From: Spirosomataceae bacterium TFI 002
Lineage (GTDB): Bacteria; Bacteroidota; Bacteroidia; Cytophagales; Spirosomataceae
Assembly: GCA_900230115.1 (NCBI GenBank)
Contig: LT907983.1
Coordinates: forward strand, 3,115,001 to 3,179,000
DNA: 64,000 bases
Direction of reading: 5' to 3'
The notes beneath the pieces are model-generated. The model made no database searches and was not told the origin of the DNA. It was given only the letters and a program-made list of their open reading frames with translations. Position numbers and translations under genes: made by a program. Positions 36,847 to 45,661 of this stretch are shown one piece after another. Numbering within the stretch: the stretch's first letter is position 1; each line of letters opens with the position of its first letter.

Positions 36847-38157
36847 ATGTCAAATATAGTCGCAATTGTAGGCCGACCAAATGTAGGAAAATCAACTCTT
36901 TTCAATCGATTGATTGAGCAAAGGGTAGCAATTACTGATAATGAGTCAGGTGTTACACGCGATAGGCACTATGGCCAATCAGTGTGGACGGAGAAGTATT
37001 TCTCGGTAATTGATACTGGTGGTTACATTGTCGGTTCAGAGGATAAATTTGAAGCTGCGATTAGAGAGCAGGTTGAAATTGCATTGGAAGAAGCAGATGT
37101 CGTAATCTTTGTGGTAGAAACCATGAGTGGACTCACTGACTTAGATAAAGACTTTGCCAATGTGCTTCGTAGATCAAGTAAGCCAGTAATTCTTGCAGCC
37201 AATAAAGCGGAAACTTTTGAGCGTCAGAATTTAGTTTCTGCTGAGTTTTATGCTTTGGGTCTTGGAGATGTTTTTCCTATTTCGGCCATTGATGGCTCAG
37301 GAACAGGAGAATTGCTCGACGAAGTTGTGAAACACTTTGAAGATGATGGTATAGAAAATCCAGATCAAGGAATTCCTAGAATTGCGATTTTGGGTAGACC
37401 AAACGCAGGGAAGTCATCTTTTTTGAATGCACTTTTGGGTAAAGATCGCAGCATCGTAACTGACGAAGCAGGAACAACCCGTGATAGTATAGATACGCGT
37501 TATAAGTTATATGGAAATGACTTTATCCTTACCGATACCGCTGGTATTCGTAAAAAAGCCAAAGTACAAGAGAGTATAGAGTTTTATTCAGTCCTTCGTT
37601 CTATCAAGGCTTTGGAAAATTCAGATGTATGTGTTGTCTTGCTTGATGCCGAAAAAGGTATGGAAGCTCAGGATGTACATATTATTGCTCAGGCACACAA
37701 TGCTAAAAAAGGTATTGTAGTCATGATGAATAAGTGGGACTTAGTAGAAAAAGACTCTAAAACTTCCGTTGCAATGGAAAAGGAGATCTTAGAAAAACTA
37801 GCTCCTATGAATTATATGCCTGTTATTTTTGCTTCGGCACTAAATAAGCAGCGTATTTTTCAAGTGATTGAAAAAGCGATGGAAGTATATGCAAACCGTA
37901 GTGAGAAAATCAACACGGCGAGAATAAATGACATTTTATTGCCGATAATCGAAAGGACTCCACCTCCAGCATTGAAAGGGAAGCATATCAAAATCAAATA
38001 CATTATTCAGCTTCCTACGCCTTCTCCTACTTTTGTGTTCTTCTGTAATTTACCTCAGTACTTGAGAGAATCATATGAGCGTTTCTTGAAGAATCAAATA
38101 AGAAAGAATTTTGGATTTGAAGGTGTAGCTATCACAGTACTTTTTAGGAAAAAATAG
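36847..38157 (+). CDS. der: GTPase Der (EngA), double GTPase
   Basis: A large-subunit assembly GTPase with two tandem G domains. The first has GRPNVGKST, DTGG and NKAE; the second has GRPNAGKSS, DTAG and NKWD. A KH-like C-terminal domain follows (KIKYIIQLPTPSPTFVFFCN). The 436 residues match the family. It has its own promoter box upstream and is followed by purU after 54 bases. Confidence 0.96.
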   Translation: MSNIVAIVGRPNVGKSTLFNRLIEQRVAITDNESGVTRDRHYGQSVWTEKYFSVIDTGGYIVGSEDKFEAAIREQVEIALEEADVVIFVVETMSGLTDLDKDFANVLRRSSKPVILAANKAETFERQNLVSAEFYALGLGDVFPISAIDGSGTGELLDEVVKHFEDDGIENPDQGIPRIAILGRPNAGKSSFLNALLGKDRSIVTDEAGTTRDSIDTRYKLYGNDFILTDTAGIRKKAKVQESIEFYSVLRSIKALENSDVCVVLLDAEKGMEAQDVHIIAQAHNAKKGIVVMMNKWDLVEKDSKTSVAMEKEILEKLAPMNYMPVIFASALNKQRIFQVIEKAMEVYANRSEKINTARINDILLPIIERTPPPALKGKHIKIKYIIQLPTPSPTFVFFCNLPQYLRESYERFLKNQIRKNFGFEGVAITVLFRKK

Positions 38158-38211
38158 ACCTAGGAATCGTAAAATTGCTTACTAAGCACGGTTCTTGATA
38201 AAATATCAGTC

Positions 38212-39063
38212 ATGGAAGATAAGATGATCAATCACGTTTTACTCATGGAAGGTCCTGATGCAAAAGGGCTAATTTTCTTTGTTACAAAAGTGCTATATGA
38301 TAACTCTTGTAACATCATTCGTCAAGATGAGTATGTAAGTCCAGATGGTCATTTCTTTATGCGAACTCTTTTTGAAGGCATTGAGAAACTAGATGCGAAT
38401 AAAATATTGGCGGACCTTAGAGTTAAGGTGCCCAATGAGGCTATTCAGTTTAGGCTTTCTGCCAAAAAGAAGAAAGATGTAGTGATACTTTGTACCAAAG
38501 AGCATCATTGCCTTTCTGACTTGATCACAAGATTTCATTTTCAAGAATTGGAAGCTAATATTTTGGCTGTTGTAAGCAACTATAATATTCTACAGCCATA
38601 TGTTGAGAAATTTAATATTCCATTTCACTGTGTAAGTCATGTAGATTTGTCTAGAGAAGAGCACGAGGCTGCAATTCTAAAGACCGTAAGTCAATATAAA
38701 CCTGAGTATTTAGTACTGGCAAAATACATGCGTATTCTTACGCCGAGCTTTGTGGCTGCTTATGCTAACAAAATAGTAAACATTCACCACTCTTTTTTAC
38801 CTGCATTTATAGGAGCAAATCCTTACGGTCAGGCGTATGAGCGAGGGGTTAAGATCATAGGAGCAACAGCTCACTTCGTTAATAATAACTTAGACGAAGG
38901 ACCTATAATTGCTCAAAATGTAAAAAAGGTTAGCCATAGGTATTCTGCAAAAGATATGGCTCGCGAAGGTAAGGAAACTGAGAAGTTGGTTCTTACCAAT
39001 GCCTTGAAGTTAGTTTTTGATGACCGGGTTTTTATCCACGGTAATAGGACCATTATCTTATAA
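38212..39063 (+). CDS. purU: Formyltetrahydrofolate deformylase
   Basis: It hydrolyses 10-formyl-THF to THF and formate, balancing one-carbon pools. An N-terminal ACT domain (HVLLMEGPDAKGLIFFVTKV) is followed by the formyltransferase fold with NIHHSFLPAF and ATAHFVNNNLDEGPII, which carry the catalytic Asn/His/Asp set. The length of 283 residues is standard. Met1 (38212) or Met5 (38224, MINHVLL) may be the true start. The stop codon lies inside the first copy of a 47-base tandem repeat. Confidence 0.93.
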   Translation: MEDKMINHVLLMEGPDAKGLIFFVTKVLYDNSCNIIRQDEYVSPDGHFFMRTLFEGIEKLDANKILADLRVKVPNEAIQFRLSAKKKKDVVILCTKEHHCLSDLITRFHFQELEANILAVVSNYNILQPYVEKFNIPFHCVSHVDLSREEHEAAILKTVSQYKPEYLVLAKYMRILTPSFVAAYANKIVNIHHSFLPAFIGANPYGQAYERGVKIIGATAHFVNNNLDEGPIIAQNVKKVSHRYSAKDMAREGKETEKLVLTNALKLVFDDRVFIHGNRTIIL

Positions 39064-39147
39064 AACTACAAGCGTAAATCAGACAAATTAATAATACCTA
39101 TATCTTATAAAACTACAAGCGTAAATCAGACAAATTAATAATACCTA
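39054..39147. repeat. Two tandem copies of a 47-base unit at the purU 3' end
   Basis: The unit TATCTTATAAAACTACAAGC... (47 bases) occurs twice in direct, apparently perfect tandem at 39054-39100 and 39101-39147. The first copy contains the last purU codons and its TAA stop, so the end of the gene is repeated. The identity suggests a recent duplication. Confidence 0.9.
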
Positions 39148-39163
39148 TACTGGAATTAAGCTT

Positions 39164-39802
39164 TTAGAAGAAAAAGCCATACCTAAGTACGAAGGGAGAG
39201 CTGTTTCCTCCTAACCCTTGTGGGGAAATGAATCCTTGGTTATAGCTATATCCCAAATTGTACATCACAGATATAAAGCTCCCTTTTTGTTGTCTATCTC
39301 TATTTTGGTAAAAACCAGCTCCAATAAGTGGTGAACCTCCCCATTTTCTTTGAGACTCAACTCCAGGTGCTCTATTCACTGTAGGGTCAAAACCATAGAA
39401 TCTTTCTTCGTCAGCATTCATAAGTTCATACTCAGCGTGAACGAAAATAGTTCTCCATACAGGTTGTCTTACAAAAAATCTTGGACCAGCTGCAAAAGAG
39501 CCACTTTGTTGAAAACCTCCTTGATAAATGAAAGAAGCTCCCAGTCCAACTACAGTTCCAGCATCTGTAACTTCAATACCTGCCATAGGCGAAGCGTCTA
39601 TGTAGAATGCTCCGAAGAAACCAAGCCAAATATTCCCGCCATAGTGCAATTTCTCAGAAAGTGCAGACTTAGGTTTTTCGAAGGTATATTCAGGCTCTTG
39701 TGGAATTTCCTCATCGTCTGGTGGAGGAGTAGTTATTTGTGCATAAGATGCTGAAAGAATGAATGGAAAAATTAAAAGGAATATCTTAAGTGGTTTTAAC
39801 AT
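39164..39802 (-). CDS. Outer membrane beta-barrel-like protein
   Basis: A 212-residue exported protein. It has a signal peptide (IFLLIFPFILSASYAQ) and a proline/glutamate-rich linker (PPPDDEEIPQEPEYTFEKP), followed by alternating polar and hydrophobic stretches with many Gly and aromatics. It ends in FVLRYGFFF, a typical outer membrane barrel terminus. It overlaps the upstream 159-aa gene by 17 bases, so the two are co-transcribed. The role is unknown. Confidence 0.75.
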   Translation of the reverse strand: MLKPLKIFLLIFPFILSASYAQITTPPPDDEEIPQEPEYTFEKPKSALSEKLHYGGNIWLGFFGAFYIDASPMAGIEVTDAGTVVGLGASFIYQGGFQQSGSFAAGPRFFVRQPVWRTIFVHAEYELMNADEERFYGFDPTVNRAPGVESQRKWGGSPLIGAGFYQNRDRQQKGSFISVMYNLGYSYNQGFISPQGLGGNSSPFVLRYGFFF

Positions 39803-40265
39803 TGATTTGCGGTTTTTGTGGCAAAAAGTCGGGTAACTCTATGCTATAAAGCAAGCGTTCTTCCAACATGTTCGCCCATTCGTTTAAATAAACGACAACA
39901 TCATGTCTCACATTGCGACGGAGATGTCTCTTTTCTACAGGAAGTCTATTTAATACTTCTTCGTCGCTAAGATACTCCAAGTTTCTGAGGTCTTGAACGG
40001 AAAAACCGAAAGAAAGCAGTTCGAAAATCAACAGGTCCATTGGCATTGCACTAGTTTCGCAATAGTCGTTCAGTTGCTCACTCCAATCTCCTGAACCTTG
40101 TAAGGCATAGTTATGAATTTGTGCTTTTGACATATTGGTAACCTCCTGAGCCAAGTTGCCACAATTGCAACTACCCATGTGTCCCCACATGTACGGTTTG
40201 CCAGCTTGCATCTTTTTAGCGGTGGATCTCAGTGCATCTACGATTTCAATTTTTGCTTCAGCCAT
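39786..40265 (-). CDS. Conserved hypothetical protein with CNCGNLAQ motif
   Basis: A 159-residue soluble protein without signal or membrane segment. It contains WGHMGSCNCGNLAQEVT near residue 27, where two close cysteines could bind metal, and helical stretches after it. I recognise it only as resembling proteins conserved in Bacteroidota and cannot assign a function. It overlaps the downstream beta-barrel gene by 17 bases. Confidence 0.65.
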   Translation of the reverse strand: MAEAKIEIVDALRSTAKKMQAGKPYMWGHMGSCNCGNLAQEVTNMSKAQIHNYALQGSGDWSEQLNDYCETSAMPMDLLIFELLSFGFSVQDLRNLEYLSDEEVLNRLPVEKRHLRRNVRHDVVVYLNEWANMLEERLLYSIELPDFLPQKPQINVKTT

Positions 40266-40451
40266 ATCTATCTATACCTACTTTTGATCTAAAACTAGAT
40301 GTAAATTTAGATTGTTTTGACTTTCTGCCAATTTTCTAGGCTTATGGTATCTTTCTCACTGATAACTCTTCCCTACAGTAGCCGAGATACTTTCGAGCAT
40401 TATTTTATCCTTACAAGGACATGTCTTTGAGTTGAAATATCCGAAATGAGT

Positions 40452-41720
40452 CTACTCAAAAGTAGTGTAAGCCCTTCTTCCATAAATTACAATAACGATA
40501 AAGCAAACAAGTGGAACGATGAAAGAAAAATTAACCGAACCACTGTCAATAATTGTCGCTTGGGCAAGAGGCAATAATGCTCCTCCACCAATCGCCGCTA
40601 CAAGACCCGCAGCACCTAGTTTGGCGTCATCTCCCACGCCCTTAAGTGCAATACCATAAATGGTAGGGAACATAAGTGACATACACGCAGAAACGGCGAT
40701 AATGGCGTACATTCCTAATTCACCACCCACAAAAAGTACTGGAATTAAGAATACAATGGCAGCTATAGCCATGATCATTAGCAAAAGTCCTGGCTTCATG
40801 TATTTCATTAAGAAAGTGGTAATAAATCTACTTCCTGCAAAAAGTACCAAAGCGATAATTTGCATGCCTGATGATTTCTCTGCCGCGTCGGCTTCAATCA
40901 TACCCATATCCATGTAAACTTTTGTACCATATTGAACTATAAATGTCCACATGGCAATTTGTGCACCTACATAGAATGCTTGAGCAATGACGCCCTCTCT
41001 ATATCTTGGGTTTTTGAAAAGTCGATTGAAAGTGCCTTTTAGGTCTAAGCCCTTGCTATTATCTGCTGGCTTATATTCTGGCATTTTGTAAATCAAGAAA
41101 ATGATGAACATCACAATAAGAACAAGCCCAATGATGACATAGGGACCTTTCACGATTTCTAAATCTGCCATTTTTATGGCATTAAATTCTTCAGTGGGTA
41201 ATTGTGCTCTATCGGTAGAACTCATTTTATTCATTTTGCCCAAAATGAAGTTCGTTGCAATAAATGCACCCGTGATTGACCCCAAAGGGTTGAAAGCCTG
41301 AGCAAGGTTTAGTCGCTGAGTACTTGTCTCCTCCTCACCCATGGCAAGAATATATGGATTCGCACTTGTTTCCAAGAAACTTAAACCACATGTCATGACA
41401 AAATAGGCGATCAAAAAAGATTGAAAAAGCCCAAACTGAGCAGCTGGGATAAAAGCCAGACAGCCTAGTCCGTATAATGCTAAACCAATAAGGAGGCCTT
41501 TTTTGTATGTATACTTTTTTATAAAAATTGCCGCTGGAATTGCCATCAAACAATAACCACCATAAAATGCAACTTGTACGAAAGTACTGATGGTTTGACT
41601 TTGGTTAAAAATTGTTCCAAAGGCTTTTACCAAAGGGTTTGTAATGTCATTTGCAAATCCCCAGAGAGCGAAAAGGCTGGTTGTCAGGATGAAAGGTATT
41701 ATCGGCGTTTTTTTGAGCAT
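40452..41720 (-). CDS. Sugar MFS transporter (FucP-type)
   Basis: A 422-residue inner membrane symporter of the major facilitator superfamily with about 12 hydrophobic segments. It resembles the FucP/glucose-galactose group: the start FILTTSLFALWGFANDITNPLV and the middle FLETSANPYILAMG are characteristic. It likely imports a hexose, fucose or similar sugar with protons. It is divergent from glycerol kinase, with 111 bases between the starts. No sugar catabolic gene specific for fucose lies beside it. Confidence 0.88.
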   Translation of the reverse strand: MLKKTPIIPFILTTSLFALWGFANDITNPLVKAFGTIFNQSQTISTFVQVAFYGGYCLMAIPAAIFIKKYTYKKGLLIGLALYGLGCLAFIPAAQFGLFQSFLIAYFVMTCGLSFLETSANPYILAMGEEETSTQRLNLAQAFNPLGSITGAFIATNFILGKMNKMSSTDRAQLPTEEFNAIKMADLEIVKGPYVIIGLVLIVMFIIFLIYKMPEYKPADNSKGLDLKGTFNRLFKNPRYREGVIAQAFYVGAQIAMWTFIVQYGTKVYMDMGMIEADAAEKSSGMQIIALVLFAGSRFITTFLMKYMKPGLLLMIMAIAAIVFLIPVLFVGGELGMYAIIAVSACMSLMFPTIYGIALKGVGDDAKLGAAGLVAAIGGGALLPLAQATIIDSGSVNFSFIVPLVCFIVIVIYGRRAYTTFE

Positions 41721-41831
41721 TGAGGGTAAGGGTTTGATCTCTCTAAACTAGTCTGTTCGTCGAAATTAAAAAAACAAAATAGTACAAAATGATTTTATTA
41801 TATTGCTATTTGACAATTAAAACAAAGCTTT

Positions 41832-43328
41832 ATGAATTATATAGCCTCTATCGACCAAGGCACCACAAGTACAAGATGTATCATTTTTGATAAAGGTGGC
41901 AACATTGTATCTATTCATCAGAAAGAACACGAACAGATTTTTCCAAAACCAGGTTGGGTAGAACATAATCCCGAAGAGATATGGAAGAACACGCTTGAAG
42001 TGGTTGCCCAAGCTCGTATAAATGGATCTATTGGAGTGAAGCAAATCGCAGCATGTGGTATCACCAATCAACGAGAGACAACAGTAGTTTGGAACAAAAA
42101 AACAGGAAAACCATATTACAATGCTATCGTTTGGCAAGATACTCGAGTAGGTAAAACGGTAGACGAACTTGAAAAATCGGTAGGAAGTGATTGGTTTAAA
42201 GAAAAAACAGGTTTACCACTTGCTACGTATTTCAGTGGACTCAAAGCCAAATGGATTCTTGACAATGTAGAAGGTGTAAGAGCAGATGCCGAGAAAGGTG
42301 ATGCACTTTTTGGAAATATGGACACCTACGTGGTTTGGCACCTTACTGGCGGTGTAAATGGTGGAAAGCACCTTACTGACGTTACTAATGCCTCAAGAAC
42401 CCAACTCATGAATATCAATACCATGGAGTGGGAAGATGAAATTTTGACTAGCTGGGGAATCCCAAAAGCAATGTTGCCTAAGATAGAACCAAGTAGCAAG
42501 GTATACGGAAACATTGTTTCAGAAGCCATGGAAGGAGTACCACTTGCTGGAATTCTTGGAGATCAACAAGCTGCTTTGGTTGGACAAACTTGCTTTCAAC
42601 CAGGTACTGCCAAAAATACTTATGGTACAGGTTGCTTCATGCTGATGAATACCGGTACGGAGGCGATTCCATCTAAGTTTGGTTTGCTTACCACTGTTGC
42701 TTATCAATTTGAAGGAGAACCTGTTCATTATGCTTTGGAAGGTTCGGTTGCTATTGCTGGGGCTTTGGTCCAATGGTTAAGAGACAATCTTGGGATTATA
42801 AAAGATAGTACAGAAGTGCAAACACTAGCTGAAACTGTAGAAGACAATGGAGGAGCTTATTTTGTGCCAGCTTTCTCAGGATTGTATGCACCCTATTGGA
42901 AAAACTCCGCTCGTGGTGTAATTGCTGGCTTGACTCGTTATGTCAACAAGGGACACATTGCAAGAGCAACTTTGGAAGCTACTGCTTACCAAACCAAAGA
43001 TGTGCTAGAAGCAATGGAAAAAGACAGCGGAATTGAGATAAAATCATTGCGTGTAGATGGTGGAATGACAGTAAACGAAATGCTAATGCAGTTCCAAAGC
43101 GACATGCTTGATGTACCAGTAATAAGACCCAAAATGATAGAAACCACAGCCCTTGGAGCTGCATACGCCGCCGGACTTGCCGTAGGTTACTGGAAAAATA
43201 AAGAAGACCTACTTCAAAACTGGGGAATAGACAAGCAATGGGAAGCCAACATGCCCGAGGAGCTGAGAGCATCAAACTACAAAGGCTGGAAAAAAGCCAT
43301 AGAGAGAAGTTTTGACTGGGAGGATTGA
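41832..43328 (+). CDS. glpK: Glycerol kinase
   Basis: An FGGY-family kinase that converts glycerol to sn-glycerol 3-phosphate with ATP. It has the N-terminal phosphate-1 motif [10 protein letters not shown], the GlpK motif [19 protein letters not shown], and the ATP-site segment [12 protein letters not shown] with [12 protein letters not shown]. The 498 residues are exactly in range. glpF and glpD are absent nearby. The neighbouring sugar transporter is divergent. Confidence 0.96.
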   Translation: MNYIASIDQGTTSTRCIIFDKGGNIVSIHQKEHEQIFPKPGWVEHNPEEIWKNTLEVVAQARINGSIGVKQIAACGITNQRETTVVWNKKTGKPYYNAIVWQDTRVGKTVDELEKSVGSDWFKEKTGLPLATYFSGLKAKWILDNVEGVRADAEKGDALFGNMDTYVVWHLTGGVNGGKHLTDVTNASRTQLMNINTMEWEDEILTSWGIPKAMLPKIEPSSKVYGNIVSEAMEGVPLAGILGDQQAALVGQTCFQPGTAKNTYGTGCFMLMNTGTEAIPSKFGLLTTVAYQFEGEPVHYALEGSVAIAGALVQWLRDNLGIIKDSTEVQTLAETVEDNGGAYFVPAFSGLYAPYWKNSARGVIAGLTRYVNKGHIARATLEATAYQTKDVLEAMEKDSGIEIKSLRVDGGMTVNEMLMQFQSDMLDVPVIRPKMIETTALGAAYAAGLAVGYWKNKEDLLQNWGIDKQWEANMPEELRASNYKGWKKAIERSFDWED

Positions 43329-43496
43329 GGAGATTTTAGAGTTATCGAATGCTTGGGATGGGCCTTTTCAACCACTAGGGTCATTAAAGTTTACAGGATT
43401 ATTAAAGTCAAAACTATATGGATTGATATCAGGAGCAACTTCGAACACAGGGTCCAAAGCATGGAAGCGGCCTATCTTCGGATTGAATTAGTGGTT
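43329..43496. other. Short gap after glpK without visible features
   Basis: Between the glpK stop and the stop of the convergent lipoprotein gene I see no promoter box, hairpin or coding frame with family likeness. It may hold remnants, but nothing can be supported. Confidence 0.4.
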
Positions 43497-43874
43497 TCAA
43501 TTAACTTTTTTATAACAATACTCCCCAACATAGTGACCTGTGCAGAAGTATCTATTTTTACTTGAACCTTCAATAATAGTTTGACAACCACCTTTATTTT
43601 CCTCAGTTATATCTGGAAACTTCAGCAAGTTTGCATCGAAATTAAAGAAAAAATTATCAAAATTGATATGATTGCTTTCATAAGACCAAGTATTACTATC
43701 GTCGAAAATTAACTCTTTACCAATATAAATTCTACGGTTATAACTATAATCAGAATTTAAACAAATTGTATCTTTGTTGTTCTTAAAGTTAATAGATACA
43801 TAGCATCCTAATATTTCATCTTCGCTTGGGTAACAGGAAAAAGTTGTAACTAAAACAAATAATAAAGGAATCAT
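43497..43874 (-). CDS. Small lipoprotein, function unknown
   Basis: An open frame that starts at 43916, but Met at 43874 gives a clean lipoprotein signal (MIPLLFVLVTTFSC) and a 125-residue precursor. The mature part has five further cysteines and is rich in Asn, Tyr and Phe, as in small exported Bacteroidota proteins (a lipocalin-like fold is possible but unproven). It lies on the same strand as the 169-aa lipoprotein about 250 bases upstream. Confidence 0.6.
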   Translation of the reverse strand: MIPLLFVLVTTFSCYPSEDEILGCYVSINFKNNKDTICLNSDYSYNRRIYIGKELIFDDSNTWSYESNHINFDNFFFNFDANLLKFPDITEENKGGCQTIIEGSSKNRYFCTGHYVGEYCYKKVN

Positions 43875-44034
43875 TGGTTTAGTATTGATGTATTTGGTTT
43901 TTATAAAACTCCTCATTTAGTTTGATTTTTTGTTTTACAGTATTTATTGATTCTGTCCAAATGTAAGTTTGATATGTGTTTATATCTAATTTAAACCCCA
44001 GCTGTGCGAAGGCCCTGCCTTTGTACGAGTGAAT

Positions 44035-44051
44035 TGCGGCTTCTAGCCGCA
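44035..44051. repeat. Short perfect hairpin
   Basis: TGCGGCT-TCT-AGCCGCA is a perfect seven-base inverted repeat with a three-base loop between two lipoprotein genes. It has no T run, so a terminator role is uncertain. Confidence 0.45.
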
Positions 44052-44123
44052 GTAAATCGTAAAGAATTGGTAAGAATGAGCAAAAAGCATGATAAATAAT
44101 TGCTTTGAAAGACCATTGTAACC

Positions 44124-44633
44124 TCAAATAACAACCATCACCAACCGAGTTACTACATCAATGCCCGAGATTTTATCGCTAAAGGACATTTCAAAGCGAT
44201 CACTGTAGACAGAGCCAGCAGTGATTATCCAGTTTTCTCTTTTGAGAAAGTCTTGGATGGCGAACTTTTGAAAAATACGAATGCTTTGTCCGTCTTTTGA
44301 GATTTCATAGTTCATCGTAAGAGATTGGTCTTTTTCCCCAAAATACATTTCTACTTCACCAGTTTCCTTGAATTGTATCCATGTGATTTGATCAGCAATT
44401 TCAAAGTCAACTTCCTTGGTAAGCGATTTACCATCTTCAATCACTTTGATTTCATTGATAAAGCCCTCTTTTATTTGCCATTTTCCTGCGGTAATTAGCC
44501 TATCGACTGCTTCAGCAGCATCTTGAGCTGGCTTCTCTTCAATATTGATTGTGTCAGTTTTACAGCCTGTTAAGCTAATTATTAAAAATGCGGTAATGTA
44601 GAATGTGAATTTCCTTGTGGAATTAATTGCCAT
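44124..44633 (-). CDS. Small lipoprotein, function unknown
   Basis: A 169-residue lipoprotein (signal ending in SLTGC, mature CKTDTINIEEKP). The mature part contains a WxI...G pattern (AGKWQIKEGFINEI) and strand-rich sequence like lipocalin-type stress lipoproteins. I cannot place the family with certainty. It is divergent from the DUF2442-like gene with 36 bases between starts. Confidence 0.7.
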   Translation of the reverse strand: MAINSTRKFTFYITAFLIISLTGCKTDTINIEEKPAQDAAEAVDRLITAGKWQIKEGFINEIKVIEDGKSLTKEVDFEIADQITWIQFKETGEVEMYFGEKDQSLTMNYEISKDGQSIRIFQKFAIQDFLKRENWIITAGSVYSDRFEMSFSDKISGIDVVTRLVMVVI

Positions 44634-44669
44634 GGGTCTATTGTTTTATACAAATTAACACAAATAATT

Positions 44670-44972
44670 ATGAAACTGCAGATAGAAGAAATCACGAAAT
44701 TCGAATTTCCCAAACTTCATATAAAGTGGAGTAATGGCTATACAGTCGAGTGGGATGTGGAACAATACCTAAAAAATATCATCAAGTCGCCTGAAAGTGA
44801 GTATTGGAAAATTCTGGAGGAGTCAACATTTAAGCAAGCTTTCGTAAAAGATGGCTTTATTCAGTGGGATGGCATCATTTCTCAAATGTATTGTGGAGGT
44901 GATACGAGTTCGCAGCCAGTTTTCTTTTCTTCAAGTGAAATCGCGAAAGAGCTGGATTTTGCTATTCTCTAG
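44670..44972 (+). CDS. DUF2442-like small protein
   Basis: A 100-residue soluble protein that resembles the DUF2442 family (KLHIKWSNGYTVEWDVEQYL ... KQAFVKDGFIQWDG). The family often lies near toxin-antitoxin genes of the DUF4160 type, but no partner is seen here. The function is unknown. Confidence 0.6.
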   Translation: MKLQIEEITKFEFPKLHIKWSNGYTVEWDVEQYLKNIIKSPESEYWKILEESTFKQAFVKDGFIQWDGIISQMYCGGDTSSQPVFFSSSEIAKELDFAIL

Positions 44973-45095
44973 CCACGAAGTAACCAAATTTCGACCTTGC
45001 TCATGTCCGACGACCAGATTGAAGTCAATGGCACAATAGTTAAAAAAAAATTTTGTGCCTTTGAGTCTTTGTGGTTCAAAAAAAAGCATTAGCTG

Positions 45096-45593
45096 TTAAA
45101 ACAATGTCAATACACCATTGGCATGTTTGTTTTCATGATCGAGTAGCCACTTTTTGCGAGAAAGCCCACCTGAGAATCCCACAAGTTTGCCGTTTTGACC
45201 AATCACTCTGTGACACGGAATAATCAATCCTATTGGATTCTTGCCATTTGCACTTGCTGCTGCTCGTATCACTTTGGGATCACCCAGTTTATTAGCCAAT
45301 TCTTGATAAGAAATCGTTTTGCCGAAAGGAATGTTTTGCAACTCTGCCCACACTTTTTGTTGAAATTCGGTGCCTTTGGGCTCTAGTTTAAGATCAAATT
45401 CAAGCCTTTTTCCTAATAGGTATTCTTCTAGTTGCTTTTTGGCTTTGAGTAATTCTTGCGGAGGTGCTGCACTATCTAAACCAGCTTCGCCTTTGAATTT
45501 CAAATCAGTGATAGCTTCTTCATTGGAATGAAGCTCCAAAAAACCAGCTCCAAAAGGAACGCTTAATTGATATGTTGAGGTCTCTTCTATGAT
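45096..45593 (-). CDS. ogt: Methylated-DNA-[protein]-cysteine methyltransferase
   Basis: A suicide DNA-repair enzyme that moves the methyl group from O6-methylguanine to its own cysteine. It shows the active-site IIPCHRVIG, the helix-turn-helix part (SYQELANKLGDPKVIRAAASANGKNP) and the C-terminal GFSGGLSRKKWLLDHE. The first standard start is TTG at 45539, but the family's N-terminal strand continues upstream in frame (TYQLSVPFGAGFLELHS) to a stop at 45599. No ATG, GTG or TTG lies there. Translation probably begins at ATC 45593 or ATA 45590, or at the TTG with a shortened domain. Confidence 0.85.
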   Translation of the reverse strand: MIEETSTYQLSVPFGAGFLELHSNEEAITDLKFKGEAGLDSAAPPQELLKAKKQLEEYLLGKRLEFDLKLEPKGTEFQQKVWAELQNIPFGKTISYQELANKLGDPKVIRAAASANGKNPIGLIIPCHRVIGQNGKLVGFSGGLSRKKWLLDHENKHANGVLTLF

Positions 45594-45661
45594 GTTTTAT
45601 TAATTCTACCTAAAAGTATCATATTTTCTCCGAAATTTGCGAAGCATTTCAAACCTTATTC

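Noticed and set aside
43879-44127. 82-codon minus-strand frame between two lipoproteins
   Set aside because: It starts with TTG, spans the hairpin at 44035-44051 and overlaps both neighbours' ends; no family likeness.
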